Below are positions 13,460-13,734 of a stretch of DNA of 13,734 nucleotides, piece after piece. Each line of letters begins with the position of its first letter. Position 1 is the first letter of the stretch. This DNA is from an uncultured bacterium (lineage in GTDB: Bacteria > Bacillota > Clostridia > Lachnospirales > Lachnospiraceae): assembly GCA_905214365.1 (NCBI GenBank), contig CAJMMH010000041.1:1-13734 (forward strand), in the 5' to 3' direction. The notes beneath the pieces are model-generated. The model was not told the origin of the DNA, searched no databases, and saw only the letters and a list, made by a program, of their open reading frames with translations. The position numbers and the translations under genes are program-made.

Positions 13460-13488
13460 ATTTTAGCATGATTTTCCGGCGTGCGCAA
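13460..13488 (-). promoter_or_regulatory. Putative promoter of the lipoprotein gene
   Basis: On the minus strand TTGCGC (13483-13488) and TAAAAT (13460-13465) have a 17-base spacer. The start would be near 13453, inside the perfect palindrome atacttcagtat (13444-13455). That palindrome could be an operator, although it is short enough to be chance. Confidence 0.42.
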
Positions 13489-13604
13489 TCAATCCCAGCC
13501 AATCTGTCTCTGGGAGTTTGGGACGGTGTTCACGCTGCGCTCGAACAGTAATGGAGCAAGTTTTGGACATTGTAGAAATTTTTTAAAAAACTTTGAAAAA
13601 ACGC

Positions 13605-13633
13605 TTGACAGATTGCCGGTTATGGTGTATTAT
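13605..13633 (+). promoter_or_regulatory. Strong promoter of the tRNA gene
   Basis: A perfect -35 box TTGACA (13605-13610) and TATTAT (13628-13633) are 17 bases apart. Transcription would begin near 13640, about 40 bases before the mature tRNA end. AT-rich sequence precedes the -35 box (13577-13600), as in stable-RNA promoters with UP elements. Confidence 0.8.
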
Positions 13634-13681
13634 ATGTTTCGTTGACACGGACAACACGGAAACGGGTTCTCCGGTGGCAAT

Positions 13682-13734
<53 letters not shown>

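Larger units (their letters stand above)
13355..13681. other. Divergent intergenic region between the lipoprotein gene and tRNA-Phe
   Basis: It holds the ribosome binding site and putative promoter of the minus-strand lipoprotein gene. A 6-bp inverted repeat is also present (tcccag 13493-13498 with ctggga 13510-13515), and the tRNA promoter is at 13605-13633. Between about 13516 and 13604 I see only AT-rich sequence with no gene. Confidence 0.6.

Overview
The window looks like chromosomal DNA of a low-GC Gram-positive anaerobe of the class Clostridia, most likely Lachnospiraceae. The evidence is the chain rpsF-ssb-rpsR, then a GdpP-type phosphodiesterase, rplI and dnaB, with a DUF951 (YyzM-like) gene next to it. 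Purine-rich Shine-Dalgarno sites, sigma-A-type promoters and a family-typical SSB, S18 and sirtuin fit this. The genus cannot be fixed from the sequence alone.

Left part (1-3350) holds three apparently single-gene units. The first is a 310-residue ten-helix membrane protein (232-1164) that I read as a cation/calcium exchanger (CaCA) homologue which has lost both ion-binding motifs. The second is an AT-richer orphan BMP-family substrate-binding protein (1333-2805) with a signal peptide, no lipobox cysteine and many cysteines. The third is a BlaI/MecI-type repressor (2961-3347) with no BlaR1-type partner nearby. A repeat-like intergenic stretch (about 3440-3540) follows.

Middle part (3598-5570): an S1-domain RNA-binding protein and a SIR2 deacylase form a tight two-gene unit. 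It ends at a strong bidirectional terminator shared with the convergent DUF951 gene. The DUF951 promoter and the rpsF promoter are arranged back to back.

Core part (5690-11320): rpsF-ssb-rpsR is one operon ending in a UUCG-loop terminator. A 450-base region follows with a duplicated palindromic element, a promoter and a strongly self-complementary leader. That leader precedes gdpP-rplI-dnaB, an operon combining c-di-AMP breakdown, a ribosomal protein and the replicative helicase. A 17-bp bidirectional terminator closes it.

Right part (11338-13734): on the minus strand lie pncC (NMN deamidase) and, upstream of it, a lipoprotein with a transglutaminase-like domain starting at TTG. At the right edge a near-consensus promoter drives a tRNA-Phe(GAA) gene cut off by the window end.

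Most of the window is conserved housekeeping sequence. I do not see an obvious new multi-gene system. The most unusual signals are the motif-less exchanger homologue, the cysteine-rich orphan BMP protein, and the structured leader plus duplicated palindromes ahead of gdpP.
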